From Streptomyces sp. V2I9 (GTDB lineage Bacteria > Actinomycetota > Actinomycetes > Streptomycetales > Streptomycetaceae), in the NCBI RefSeq assembly GCF_030817475.1, contig NZ_JAUSZJ010000002.1:3326001-3390000 (forward strand): a DNA stretch of 64,000 nucleotides. The letters are read 5' to 3'. The notes under the pieces were generated by a model that searched no databases, was not told where the DNA came from, and saw only the letters and a program-made list of their open reading frames with translations. How positions within the stretch are numbered: position 1 is the stretch's first letter; every line of letters begins with the position of its first letter. Of this stretch, positions 48,580 through 57,165 are shown in pieces. Made by a program: the position numbers and the translations under genes.

Positions 48580-50127
48580 TTACTGCTTACCGCACTGCGG
48601 GACCAGCTTCTTCTCATCCTCCGAGAGGCTGGGGCCGGGAGTGGGAGCGGTGGTCGGCTTGGTCCCCTTGGCGGAGGATGTGGCGGAAGTCCGGGTGGCG
48701 GGGGCCCCGGCGGTGCCGCCGGCCTCGCCCTCGCCCGTACGGGCCCGGTTCTCGGCGTCGGCCGCGCGGCGTTGCGCGTCCTTCTTGCAGGCTGAGGCCT
48801 GGGCGGCGAGCTCGGCGACCTTCTCGCGGGCGTCGGTGATGTTGCCCTCGGCGATGGTCGCCTCGACCTGCTTGCGCTGGTACGGCGGCAGGTACTTGAG
48901 CTCGATGTCGGTGTTCTTCTCGACCTTCGAGAGCGAGACCCAGGCGAGGTCCTGGCTGATGCCCCGGAACAGGGCGACCTTCTCGTCCTGCGCGCCGACG
49001 TAGAACTGCGTCTGCGTCCAGCGGTAGCCGCCGTAGAGACCGCCGCCGATCACGGCCAGCGCGAGCACGATGTAGACGGAGCGCTTGAGCCATTTACGGC
49101 CGCCGCGCGGTTTGACGAAGTCGTCGTCGGTGTAGGCGTCGTAGGAGTTGTCCGGCATGCCGTCGTAACCGGCGTCGCCGCTGCCGGGCGGGCCGAAGCC
49201 GCCGGCGGGCGGGGGCACGGGGCGGCCGAGGCCGGCCGCGCGCCCGGCGGGCGTCTGCATGGCCCCGCCGTCGCCCAGCTGGGCCTGGTTCTCCGCGACC
49301 GCGCCGACGACGACCGGGGTGTCGTTGAGCTGTCCGGCCAGGCTGTCGTTGCCGTCGACGTCCAGGACGTCGGCGACGATGCAGGTGATGTTGTCCGGGC
49401 CGCCGCCGCGCAGAGCGAGCTGGATCAGCTCCTGGATGGTCTCCTGCGGGCCCTGGTAGCTGGCGAGGGTCTCTTCCATCGTCTGGTGCGAGACGACGCC
49501 GGAGAGGCCGTCGGAGCAGATCAAGTAGCGGTCACCGGCGCGGACTTCACGGATGGAGAGGTCCGGCTCGACGTGGTCGCCGCTGCCCAGCGCCCGCATC
49601 AGCAGGGAGCGCTGCGGGTGGGTGGTGGCCTCTTCCTCGGTGATCCGGCCCTCGTCGACGAGGCGCTGCACCCAGGTGTGGTCCTGGGTGATCTGCGACA
49701 GGACGCCGTCGCGCAGCAGGTACGCGCGGGAGTCGCCGACGTGCACCAGGCCGAGGCGGCGTCCGGTCCAGAGCAGGGCGGTGAGCGTGGTGCCCATGCC
49801 CTCCAGCTGGGGGTCCTCCTCGACCATGACGCGCAGCTGGTCGTTGGCCTGCTGGACGGCCGTGCCGAGCGAGGTCAGGAGGTCGGATCCCGGTACGTCG
49901 TCGTCGAGCGGGACGAGCGTGGAGATCACCTCGGAGCTGGCGACCTCGCCGGCCGCCTGGCCTCCCATGCCGTCGGCGATGGCGAGGAGCCGGGGACCGG
50001 CGTAGCCGGAGTCCTCGTTGCCCTCCCGGATCATGCCCTTGTGCGACCCCGCGGCGAAGCGCAGCGACAGACTCATGCGCGCCTGCCCCGTCGACTCCGC
50101 CTCGGGGTACAGCCTGTCTCGAGCCAC
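48580..50127 (-). CDS. pstP: PP2C-type Ser/Thr phosphatase PstP
   Basis: 515 residues from a GTG at 50127, favoured for GGAGGG 8 bp upstream (an ATG at 50076 is the alternative). Metal-binding motifs: REGNEDSG, IADGMGG, DRYLICSDGLSGVV and GGGPDNIT. The catalytic domain covers ~18-255, then a Pro/Gly linker, one helix (YIVLALAVIGGGLYGGY) and an external Ala/Thr/Lys-rich region. Reverses PknB phosphorylation of FHA proteins and wall enzymes. Confidence 0.94.
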   Translation of the reverse strand: MARDRLYPEAESTGQARMSLSLRFAAGSHKGMIREGNEDSGYAGPRLLAIADGMGGQAAGEVASSEVISTLVPLDDDVPGSDLLTSLGTAVQQANDQLRVMVEEDPQLEGMGTTLTALLWTGRRLGLVHVGDSRAYLLRDGVLSQITQDHTWVQRLVDEGRITEEEATTHPQRSLLMRALGSGDHVEPDLSIREVRAGDRYLICSDGLSGVVSHQTMEETLASYQGPQETIQELIQLALRGGGPDNITCIVADVLDVDGNDSLAGQLNDTPVVVGAVAENQAQLGDGGAMQTPAGRAAGLGRPVPPPAGGFGPPGSGDAGYDGMPDNSYDAYTDDDFVKPRGGRKWLKRSVYIVLALAVIGGGLYGGYRWTQTQFYVGAQDEKVALFRGISQDLAWVSLSKVEKNTDIELKYLPPYQRKQVEATIAEGNITDAREKVAELAAQASACKKDAQRRAADAENRARTGEGEAGGTAGAPATRTSATSSAKGTKPTTAPTPGPSLSEDEKKLVPQCGKQ

Positions 50128-50211
50128 ACTGCCCACCCTCCGGTCGGGAACCGGGCAGCGTCCACCGTCGGGACCGCCGCGGCTCGCTCGCTCCGCTCGC
50201 TCATTGTCGTA

Positions 50212-50730
50212 CTACTTCCGCAGCTCGATGACGGTCTTGCCGATACGGATCGGCGCGCCCAGCGGAATTGGTGTCGGGGTGGTGAGCCGGGTCCGTTCCA
50301 GGTACGTGCCGTTGGTGGACCCGAGATCCTCGACGATCCACTGGCCGTCACGATCCGGGTAGATCCTGGCATGCCTGCTGGACGCGTAGTCGTCGTCCAG
50401 CACGATCGTCGAATCGTGGGCCCGGCCCAGGGTGATGGTCTGGCCCTGGAGCGCGACCGTGGTGCCCGTGAGCGTGCCTTCGGACACGACCAGCTTGGTC
50501 GGCGCACCCCGGCGCTGCCGGCCGGGCTGCTGGCGCTGCTGGGGCGGCGCCGCTTGTTGTTGTTGGCGTCCCTGCTGCGGGCGCGCTTCGGCGGCACCGC
50601 GGCGTGAGCCGCGTTGCGTTACGCGCGTTCCGAACAGATCGCTGCGGATGACCTGGACGGCCACGATGACGAACAGCCACAGAACAGCCAGGAAACCTAG
50701 CCGCATGACCGTAAGGGTCAGCTCTGACAT
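50212..50730 (-). CDS. fhaB: FHA domain protein FhaB (FipA-type)
   Basis: 172 residues. N-terminal membrane helix (MRLGFLAVLWLFVIVAVQVI), Gln/Arg-rich linker and a C-terminal FHA domain with GRAHDSTIVLDDDYASSRHA and the phosphothreonine-pocket motif DLGSTNGTYL. Reads Thr-phosphorylation by PknB and links it to the division apparatus. It is 11 bp from fhaA. A low-complexity poly-Gln patch lies at ~50-72. Confidence 0.93.
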   Translation of the reverse strand: MSELTLTVMRLGFLAVLWLFVIVAVQVIRSDLFGTRVTQRGSRRGAAEARPQQGRQQQQAAPPQQRQQPGRQRRGAPTKLVVSEGTLTGTTVALQGQTITLGRAHDSTIVLDDDYASSRHARIYPDRDGQWIVEDLGSTNGTYLERTRLTTPTPIPLGAPIRIGKTVIELRK

Positions 50731-50740
50731 TGCCCCCGCT

Positions 50741-51589
50741 TCACCCTTCGGCTTGCCGGTAAACGATGGTGGTGCTGCCCACGACGATCCGCGAGCCGTC
50801 GCGGAGCGTAGCGCGGGTGGTGTGCTGCCCGTCTACCACGATGCCGTTGGTAGATCCGAGATCCTGGATCGTCGAGGGCGTTCCGGTCCGGATCTCACAG
50901 TGCCGGCGCGATACGCCGGGGTCGTCGATCCGCACGTCGGCGTCGGTGGATCGTCCCATCACCAACGTCGGGCGGGAGATCTGATGGCGGGTGCCGTTGA
51001 TCTCGATCCAGCGCCGGGTCCGGGCGTCCGGCATGGGGCCGGGCGCGGCCGGGGGGCGCCGGTCGCTCGTGGGGGCCGGGGGCCGTCCGGCGCCCGGCGG
51101 CGGGGCCGCGGGCATCGGCGGAGCGGCGCTCGGGGGGTAGCCGTAACCGCCCGGGGCGGCAGGCCGCCCGGCGGCGGGCGGCTGGGCGTGGCCCGCCGGA
51201 TCGTGCTGTGACGTACTCGACGCCAGGGTGCGGCTGCGGACCCGGTAGAGCCCGGTGTCGAGGTCGTCGGCCTTCTCCAGGTGCACCTTGATCGGGCCCA
51301 TGAAGGTGTAGCGCTGCTGCTTGGCGTAGTCGCGCACCAGCCCGGAGAGCTCGTCGCCCAGCTGCCCGGAGTACGGGCTGAGCCGCTCGTAGTCCGGTGT
51401 GCTGAGCTCGACGATGAAGTCGTTGGGGACGACGGTCCGCTCACGGTTCCAGATCGTCGCGTTGTTGTCGCACTCGCGCTGGAGCGCGCCGGCGATCTCG
51501 ACGGGCTGCACCTCGGACTTGAAGACCTTGGCGAAGGTGCCGTTGACCAGCCCCTCGAGGCGCTGCTCGAAACGCTTCATGACCCCCAC
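50741..51589 (-). CDS. fhaA: DUF3662 and FHA domain protein FhaA
   Basis: 282 residues from a GTG with GGAGG 6 bp upstream; an ATG three codons in is possible. N-terminal DUF3662 (~1-125: MKRFEQRLEGLVNGTFAKVF, FKSEVQPVEIAGALQRECD), Pro/Gly/Ala linker, then an FHA domain (GRSTDADVRIDDPGVSRRHC, DLGSTNGIVV). In mycobacteria FhaA binds the phosphorylated pseudokinase tail of MviN and restrains wall synthesis, so the split MurJ/pseudokinase genes at 2-6 kb are likely partners. First gene of the operon. Confidence 0.94.
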   Translation of the reverse strand: MGVMKRFEQRLEGLVNGTFAKVFKSEVQPVEIAGALQRECDNNATIWNRERTVVPNDFIVELSTPDYERLSPYSGQLGDELSGLVRDYAKQQRYTFMGPIKVHLEKADDLDTGLYRVRSRTLASSTSQHDPAGHAQPPAAGRPAAPGGYGYPPSAAPPMPAAPPPGAGRPPAPTSDRRPPAAPGPMPDARTRRWIEINGTRHQISRPTLVMGRSTDADVRIDDPGVSRRHCEIRTGTPSTIQDLGSTNGIVVDGQHTTRATLRDGSRIVVGSTTIVYRQAEG

Positions 51590-51949
51590 GGGGCACCTCC
51601 TCCGGTGTCATCGTCCCTGTACTGCTTACTGATCGTATCCACGCGTCGGGAAATCAGCTGGTTCCCCTTGTCTGGCCTGTGGATGAGTGTCACCCCTCAC
51701 ACGGATCGTAGAGGTGGCCTCCTCCCAGTGTCCCGCACCCGGGGCGCACTCCGGAGGAGTGGGGGAGATGACGGAAGGTTCCCTGCCCGCCGGGGTCGGG
51801 GTTCCCGGCCGAGGGGTTCGGGGTTCCCGCTTCCCCTGCGGAGGTCGGCGAAACAACGGATGTGAATCCACCCTGTCCAGCGTGCTAATCTTCCGGATGT
51901 CGCCAGGCGCTCGCACCACACGGTGAGAGAGTCTGAAAACACCACTCAT
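51590..51949. promoter_or_regulatory. Divergent fhaA / tRNA-Leu promoter region
   Basis: 360 bp without a gene. Contains one DnaA-box-like TCATCCACA on the minus strand (51678-51686) and a 6-bp hairpin CACTCC / GGAGTG (51747-51761). The fhaA operon promoter should lie here; I cannot identify it with confidence. Confidence 0.4.
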
Positions 51950-52032
51950 GCGCGAGTGGCGGAACGGCAGACGCGCTGGCTTCAGGTGCCAGTGTCCTTC
52001 GGGACGTGGGGGTTCAAATCCCCCCTCGCGCA
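51950..52032 (+). tRNA. tRNA-Leu (CAG)
   Basis: Class II tRNA with a long variable arm. Acceptor GCGCGAG / CTCGCGC, anticodon stem CTGGC/GCCAG with loop TTCAGGT (anticodon CAG at 51983-51985), T-loop TTCAAAT. CCA not encoded. Confidence 0.96.
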
Positions 52033-52069
52033 CAACGGACAGTCGTCATCGGCTGTCGGGTTGGTTTGA

Positions 52070-52110
52070 AAGAACCCCCGCTTCGGATCAGATCCGGAGC
52101 GGGGGTTCTT
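52070..52110 (+). terminator. tRNA-Leu terminator
   Basis: Near-perfect 20-bp inverted repeat (one G-T pair) centred at 52090 and ending GGGGGTTCTTCGTTG. Confidence 0.85.
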
Positions 52111-52507
52111 CGTTGTCCCGTGGGTCGACGCCCCGGACGTTGAGACGTTCGGTGTTCGGTGCTGGTTGTTCGGCGGGCACGCCGGCTGTCGGAGGCGGGG
52201 TTCGGCATCCGGTGGACGCGGGCTCGGTCCCGGCGTCCGGGGGTTCGGTGACCGTCGGCGGTGGGTAAGTCCGTGTTCCCTCGATGACGAGGTCCGTGTT
52301 TTCGGTGGGCGGGCGGGGTACGGACAGGCGGGTGGGAGGGAGCGGCGGCGGGCGTCCGCAGGCGGTGGTGCGGCGGGTCCGGGCGCGGTTTCCGGACAGA
52401 CCGAGAGCCGGCGCGACGACGCGCTTGCATACGCTGGCCGCAGAGGTTGGATCGACGGCGGCTCGGCGGCGAAGGGCTGAGCGCACAGAACGTCCCGGAG
52501 GCAGGAA
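52111..52507. other. Intergenic region upstream of the TetR gene
   Basis: 397 bp with no convincing gene on either strand. Several scattered TTCGG(T/C) motifs give a repetitive look. No recognisable gamma-butyrolactone autoregulatory element found by eye. Confidence 0.4.
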
Positions 52508-53335
52508 ATGGCGAAGCAGGCTCGCGCGGTCCAGACGTGGCGGTCGATCGTGGAGGCCGCGGCGAGCGTTTTCGACGACTACGGCTACGAGCGTGCCGCC
52601 ATCTCGGAGATTCTCCGTCGTGCCAAGGTCACCAAGGGGGCCCTGTACTTCCACTTCGCCTCCAAGGAGGCCATCGCGCAGGCGATCATGGACGAGCAGA
52701 CCTCCACGGTCGAGTTCGAGCAGGAGGGTTCGCCGCTCCAGTCCTTGGTGGACGGCGGCCAGCAGTTCGCCTTCGCCCTGCGCCACAACGCGATGGCCCG
52801 CGCGGGCACCAGGCTCTCCATCGAGGGCGTCTTCCTCGGCGGCCCGCATCCGTGGGGCGAATGGATCGACGCGACCGCCCGGATGCTGGAGCTGGGGCAG
52901 GAACGCGGCGAGGTGTTCCCGCAGATCGACCCGATGGTGTCGGCCAAGATCATTGTTGCTTCGTTCACCGGTATCCAGCTGGTCTCGGAAGCCGATTCCG
53001 GGCGTGCCGATCTGCGTGAGCAGGTGGCGGAGATGTGGCGCCACATCCTGCCTTCGATCGCCCACCCCGGTGTCATCGCCCACATCAAGCCGGAGGGCCG
53101 GGTGGATCTGGCCGCCCAGGCGCGCGAGAAGGCGGAGCGGGAGGAGCGGGAGGCCCGCCTCGCGGCGGAGGTCGGGGGCGTGGGCTCCGATGCCCCCTCG
53201 AACGGGGACTCCCCGTCGGACGAGGCGGTCCTCGACGGCGTCGAAACCGCTCGCGGTATGCGGGCCGGGCGGTTCGGCGACGAGGGCGAGGAGGAGCCGG
53301 CGGGCGCGGGGGTCGCCGCCGGCGGCGTCGGCTGA
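52508..53335 (+). CDS. ScbR/ArpA-like TetR family regulator (gamma-butyrolactone receptor type)
   Basis: 275 residues, GGAGGCAGGAA then ATG. The N-terminal TetR helix-turn-helix matches gamma-butyrolactone receptors closely: AAASVFDDYGYERAAISEIL, RRAKVTKGALYFHFASKEAI. Trp119 (PWGEWIDA) lies where ArpA has the A-factor-contacting Trp119, so a butyrolactone-like ligand is plausible. The C-terminal ~60 residues are an unusual acidic, Gly/Glu-rich extension beyond the ~215-residue family length. No afsA-type synthase is in the window, so it looks like an orphan receptor or pseudo-receptor. Targets unknown. Confidence 0.88.
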   Translation: MAKQARAVQTWRSIVEAAASVFDDYGYERAAISEILRRAKVTKGALYFHFASKEAIAQAIMDEQTSTVEFEQEGSPLQSLVDGGQQFAFALRHNAMARAGTRLSIEGVFLGGPHPWGEWIDATARMLELGQERGEVFPQIDPMVSAKIIVASFTGIQLVSEADSGRADLREQVAEMWRHILPSIAHPGVIAHIKPEGRVDLAAQAREKAEREEREARLAAEVGGVGSDAPSNGDSPSDEAVLDGVETARGMRAGRFGDEGEEEPAGAGVAAGGVG

Positions 53336-53785
53336 CCTGCTCGACTCGGCGGGGTGACCGGCTCGGACCGGGGCGGCTCGGCACCTCGCGCGTGGTGCCG
53401 AGCTGTGCTGGTCTTCTGTTGTGGTGCGGCATTTCTCGGGCAGCGCTGTGTTTCACGTGAAACACCCGATTCGTCATGATCATCATACGGTACGGCTCTA
53501 CGGTCCGGCTGTCCGAGCGAGGAAGCGGCCCACCTCCGCGGGCGAGGTGTTCTCGAGCGCGCCCCGCGTAATTCTGGACAACTTCGAAGCGCTCGCTGTC
53601 GATTACTTGCCGTAACCCGGTCCGGTGGGGTCGGTCGGCCAGGGCATCGCACAGTTGTCCACAGGGCCCGGCGGGTGCGGGGCATCGGCGGTACCGTCGT
53701 GCTCGGTCACTGATGCGCAGGGCCGCCGGCGGCTCGGAGAGCCGGGCAGCCGGAAGCGGGACGAGGGTGGGGGAGGCGACGCTCC
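53336..53785. other. Intergenic region with parS and a perfect DnaA box
   Basis: 450 bp without a convincing gene. Holds a parS at 53450-53463 and TTGTCCACA at 53655-53663 (plus strand), a pairing of segregation and initiation motifs about 34 kb from oriC. Confidence 0.6.
53450..53463. other. parS: parS centromere site (distal)
   Basis: Perfect GTTTCACGTGAAAC in an 18-bp palindrome (53448-53465), on the dnaN side of oriC. The other four perfect sites are on the dnaA side. Confidence 0.92.
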
Positions 53786-55219
53786 ATGAGCGGAACCGAG
53801 GCGGCGATGTCCGAGCAGCGGGCCACGGGCGAGGACCCGCGCATTCCGGTCGTGCCCGGCTTCGCCCGACGGGGGGCGGGCCCCTCGCCCAAGGCGTCGG
53901 GCAAGGCGCTGCGCGATCGGGTGCCGCGGTCCTCGCACGCTTCGCTGATCCTGCCGCCGGGACGGCCGGACGCCGTGCGGGCGGTCGAGGAGTCGAACCG
54001 GGGCCGTGTGCCGGGTCTGACGCCGATACGGGTGGGCCGGATGGCGGCCACCCCGTTCGCCTTTCTGCGCGGTGCCGCCGGGCTGATGGCCCACGATCTG
54101 ACCGGCAGCCCCGTCACCGGGGTGGGCGCCCAGCTCTGCGGTGACGCGCACGCGGCCAACTTCGGCCTCTACGGCGATGCCCGGGGCAGCCTGATCATCG
54201 ATCTGAACGACTTCGACGAGACCGTTTTCGGGCCGTGGGAGTGGGACCTCAAGCGGCTCGCCACCTCCCTGGTGCTCGCGGGCCGCGCCGCCGGGGCCGA
54301 CGAGGACACCTGCCGCCGGGGTGCGTACGACACCGTCGGGGCCTACCGGCGCACCATGCGGCTGCTGGCCCGGCTGCCCGCTCTCGACGCCTGGAACGCG
54401 ATCGCCGACGAGGAGCTCGTCTCGCACACGGACGCGCGTGACCTGGCCGGCACCTTGGAGCGGGTCTCGGAGAAGGCCCGCAACAACACCAGCGCCCGCT
54501 TCGCCGCCCGTTCCACCGAGGAGTGCCCGGACGGCAGCCGGCGTTTCGTGGACGCCCGGCCCGTGCTGCGACGGGTGCCGGACGCCGAGGCCGCGGCCGT
54601 GGCCGCCGGGCTCGGCGGCTACCTCACCACGGTCTCCGAGGACCGGGTGCCGCTCCTGGCCCGCTACGCGATCCACGACGTGGCGTTCCGGGTGGTCGGC
54701 ACCGGCAGCGTGGGGACGCGTTCGTACGTGGTGCTGCTGCTCGACCACCGCGGCGAGCCGCTGGTCCTCCAGGTGAAGGAGGCGCGCCCCTCGGTGCTCG
54801 CCCCCCATCTGCCCGCGGTCGGCTTCGATGTGCCGGAGGAGGTGCACGAGGGCCGTCGGGTGGTGCTCGGGCAGAAGCGGATGCAGGTCGTCAGCGACAT
54901 CCTGCTCGGCTGGGCGGACGTCGACGGCCGGCAGTACCAGGTCCGGCAGTTCCGGAACCGCAAGGGCAGCGTGGACCCCGCCGCGCTCCCCGCCGACCAG
55001 GTGGACGACTACGGGCGAATGACCGGCGCGCTTCTCGCCAGGGCGCACGCGCACAGCGCGGACCCCCGCCTGCTGGCGGGCTACTGCGGCAAGAACGACG
55101 AGCTCGACGAGGCGATGGCGGCCTTCGCCGTGACGTACGCGGACCGTACGGAGGCGGATCACGCCGAGCTGGTGCGGGCGATCAAGGCGGGCAGGCTGGC
55201 CGCCGAGTTCGGGATATGA
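53786..55219 (+). CDS. DUF2252 family protein
   Basis: 477 residues, the usual length. ATG with GGGGGAGG upstream; a second in-frame ATG seven codons in. Motifs: VGRMAATPFAFLRGAAGLMA, LCGDAHAANFGLY and LIIDLNDFDETVFGPWEWDL, then RLATSLVLAGR. The G-D-x-H-x-x-N and D-x-N-D-F-D-E elements recall aminoglycoside-phosphotransferase or HipA-like kinase folds, so an atypical kinase or transferase is likely. Substrate unknown. Confidence 0.88.
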   Translation: MSGTEAAMSEQRATGEDPRIPVVPGFARRGAGPSPKASGKALRDRVPRSSHASLILPPGRPDAVRAVEESNRGRVPGLTPIRVGRMAATPFAFLRGAAGLMAHDLTGSPVTGVGAQLCGDAHAANFGLYGDARGSLIIDLNDFDETVFGPWEWDLKRLATSLVLAGRAAGADEDTCRRGAYDTVGAYRRTMRLLARLPALDAWNAIADEELVSHTDARDLAGTLERVSEKARNNTSARFAARSTEECPDGSRRFVDARPVLRRVPDAEAAAVAAGLGGYLTTVSEDRVPLLARYAIHDVAFRVVGTGSVGTRSYVVLLLDHRGEPLVLQVKEARPSVLAPHLPAVGFDVPEEVHEGRRVVLGQKRMQVVSDILLGWADVDGRQYQVRQFRNRKGSVDPAALPADQVDDYGRMTGALLARAHAHSADPRLLAGYCGKNDELDEAMAAFAVTYADRTEADHAELVRAIKAGRLAAEFGI

Positions 55220-55484
55220 CGGGACCGTGAGACGGGCCCGCGCCCACCGCCACGTCCGCGACGCCCGTACGACCCGTGACTCCGGGGCCCATGGGTGCCG
55301 GGAACTCCTGGGGGCGAGGGTGTGGGCCGGGGTCCGAGGCAGGTGCCGGCAGGGTCGGGGCCGATGCGGTGGCCTACGGCCGGTGACGTACGGTGCGGTG
55401 GCCTTCGGGCCGGTGACGCATCGCGCCCCGGTGGCGGCCCACCGCGTGTGCGGTGCCGGCCCGCCGTGGCCATACGCTGGACGG

Positions 55485-56417
55485 GTGACCCACGAAGCCG
55501 CCGGGGTGCCGACCACCCGGAACGATGAAGACCGGCAGGACAGCGACGGGCCGGACGCGCCGCAGCCCGCGCCGGACGCGCAGGACGACGCCCCCGCGGC
55601 GCCGGATGCCGCCGGGGCGTCCGACAGGCCCGAGGAGGCCGCTCCGCGCCCCGAGGCGCGGCTGGCCAAGGCGGTACAGGCCGCCGAGCAGGCGCTGATC
55701 GAGTTCGAGATCGCGGTGGAGACCTTCCGGGTGGAGGTGGAGAACTTCTCCCGGCTGCACCACCAGAAGCTCGGCCCGATGTACGCGCGCCTCGACGAAC
55801 TGGACGCGCAGATCGCGGAGGCGCGGGCGGCCCGTACCCGCGACCCGGAGGACGAGCGCAAGGCGCGCGAGGCGCGGGCGGCGGTCCTGCCGATGCCCGG
55901 TGTCGACGAGCTGTTCCACGACTGGATGGACGGCGACGGGCTCTCCCCCGAGGCGGCGGCCATGCTCACCGAGCAGCCGGTACGGCCGCCGAAGCGGGTC
56001 CGGCCCAGCGAGGAGGCCCGCAGGCTCTACCGGGACCTGGCCCGCAAGGCGCACCCGGACCTCGCCCAGGACGAGACGGAGCGGCAGCGCCGGGACGAGT
56101 TCATCGCCCGCGTCAACGCCGCCTACGGCCGCGGCGACGTCGAACTGCTCAAGGAGCTCGTCGAGGAGTGGGCGGCCGGCCCGGTGCAGCCCCCGGCCCC
56201 GCTGAGCGAGAGCGAGGAGCTCTACTCCCGCCTGGAGTGGCTCACCCGCCGCAAGGAGCTGCTGACCGTCCTCGCCAAGGAGCTGGAGGAGGGGCCGATC
56301 GGGTCGATGCTGCGGATGGCCCCGGACGACCCGGACCAGCTGCTGGAGGACATCGCGGAGCAACTGCTGGGAGAGGTGTCCCGCCGGGAGGCCGAGCTGG
56401 CGGAGATGGTGCAGTAG
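55485..56417 (+). CDS. J-domain-containing protein
   Basis: 310 residues from a GTG at 55485 (an earlier in-frame start gives Arg-rich noise). Disordered acidic N-terminus (~1-65), a coiled coil (AKAVQAAEQALIEFEIAVET, FRVEVENFSRLHHQKLGPMY), then a J-like domain with the HPD tripeptide (YRDLARKAHPDLAQDETERQ, VNAAYGRGDVELLKEL) and a C-terminal coiled coil. J-domains stimulate DnaK ATPase; the helix I part here is short, so co-chaperone activity is plausible but unproven. Confidence 0.82.
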   Translation: MTHEAAGVPTTRNDEDRQDSDGPDAPQPAPDAQDDAPAAPDAAGASDRPEEAAPRPEARLAKAVQAAEQALIEFEIAVETFRVEVENFSRLHHQKLGPMYARLDELDAQIAEARAARTRDPEDERKAREARAAVLPMPGVDELFHDWMDGDGLSPEAAAMLTEQPVRPPKRVRPSEEARRLYRDLARKAHPDLAQDETERQRRDEFIARVNAAYGRGDVELLKELVEEWAAGPVQPPAPLSESEELYSRLEWLTRRKELLTVLAKELEEGPIGSMLRMAPDDPDQLLEDIAEQLLGEVSRREAELAEMVQ

Positions 56418-56463
56418 CGTTCCCGGTGACCCGGCCGCGTACGTACGAGAGAAGGCATGACCC

Positions 56464-56808
56464 ATGAATTTCGCCCCGCTGCCCTCGGTGGACGCCGCGG
56501 CGGTGCCATCGGACGGCTTCGTCCTGGACGTCCGTGAGAACGACGAGTGGGCGGCCGGTCATGTCGAGGGCGCGCTGCACATCCCGATGAGCGACTTCGT
56601 GGGCCGGTTCGGCGAGCTGACCGAGGCCGCCGAGGACGGTCGGCGCGTGTACGTGATGTGCCGGGTCGGCGGCCGTTCGGCCCAGGTCACCCAGTACCTG
56701 GTCCAGCAGGGCATCGACGCGGTGAACATCGACGGCGGCATGCAGGCGTGGGACGGCGCCGGACGCCCGATGACCACGGACAACGGGACGCCCGCCTTCG
56801 TTCTCTGA
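56464..56808 (+). CDS. Rhodanese-like domain protein
   Basis: 114 residues, single rhodanese domain. LDVRENDEWAAGHVEGALHI, PMSDF and the active-site loop VMCRVGGRSAQV with Cys66; ends with NIDGGMQAWDGAGRP. Likely a sulfurtransferase (thiosulfate or persulfide donor) in the cytoplasm. AGAAGG upstream of the ATG, 46 bp after the J-domain gene; possible operon. Confidence 0.93.
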   Translation: MNFAPLPSVDAAAVPSDGFVLDVRENDEWAAGHVEGALHIPMSDFVGRFGELTEAAEDGRRVYVMCRVGGRSAQVTQYLVQQGIDAVNIDGGMQAWDGAGRPMTTDNGTPAFVL

Positions 56809-57165
56809 GCCCTTGCGCCGGGCTTTCCGAGCCTGTGCCCCGGAGCTCCGGACACACGCGCCGGGTCTCCCGAGCTCGTGTCCGGAGTCCTCCGAGCGTG
56901 TGCCCCGACGCGCCCACGCCGTACCGCTGCTCCGGCCGTGCGGCGTGGGCGCGCACGGCCACAACCGGGTACGCGGGCTGGGTCCGACGTTCGGGAAGGC
57001 GGCCCTGACCGCCTCGACGGCCGCCCGCGGGTCCTCGGTGAAGGGACGACCACGGCCCCGGTCTCCCGCCGCTCGTCGGCTTTCCCCAGCTGGTCGTCAG
57101 CGCCTGAGGGCCTTCGGGGGAGAGCAGGCTGCAGGAGAGCGGAACGACCGAGGGGCCCGGCGGCC
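56809..57165. other. Convergent intergenic region with two hairpins
   Basis: 357 bp between convergent rhodanese and paaE genes, no gene seen. Hairpin 1: CTCCGGACAC / GTGTCCGGAG (56846-56887). Hairpin 2: 13-bp perfect arms CGCGCCCACGCCG / CGGCGTGGGCGCG (56909-56953). Surrounded by imperfect CCGAGC-GTG repeats. Probably terminators for both sides. Confidence 0.55.

Noticed and set aside
52014..52430. A minus-strand frame in the gap before the TetR gene
   Set aside because: Arg/Pro/His-rich noise that runs through the tRNA-Leu terminator; no ribosome site.
53421..53615. A 64-codon frame containing the distal parS
   Set aside because: Mixed third-position use and no family; the DNA sites explain the region better.
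53603..55969. A 788-codon minus-strand frame opposite DUF2252
   Set aside because: No motif; opposite well-supported genes with good ribosome sites.
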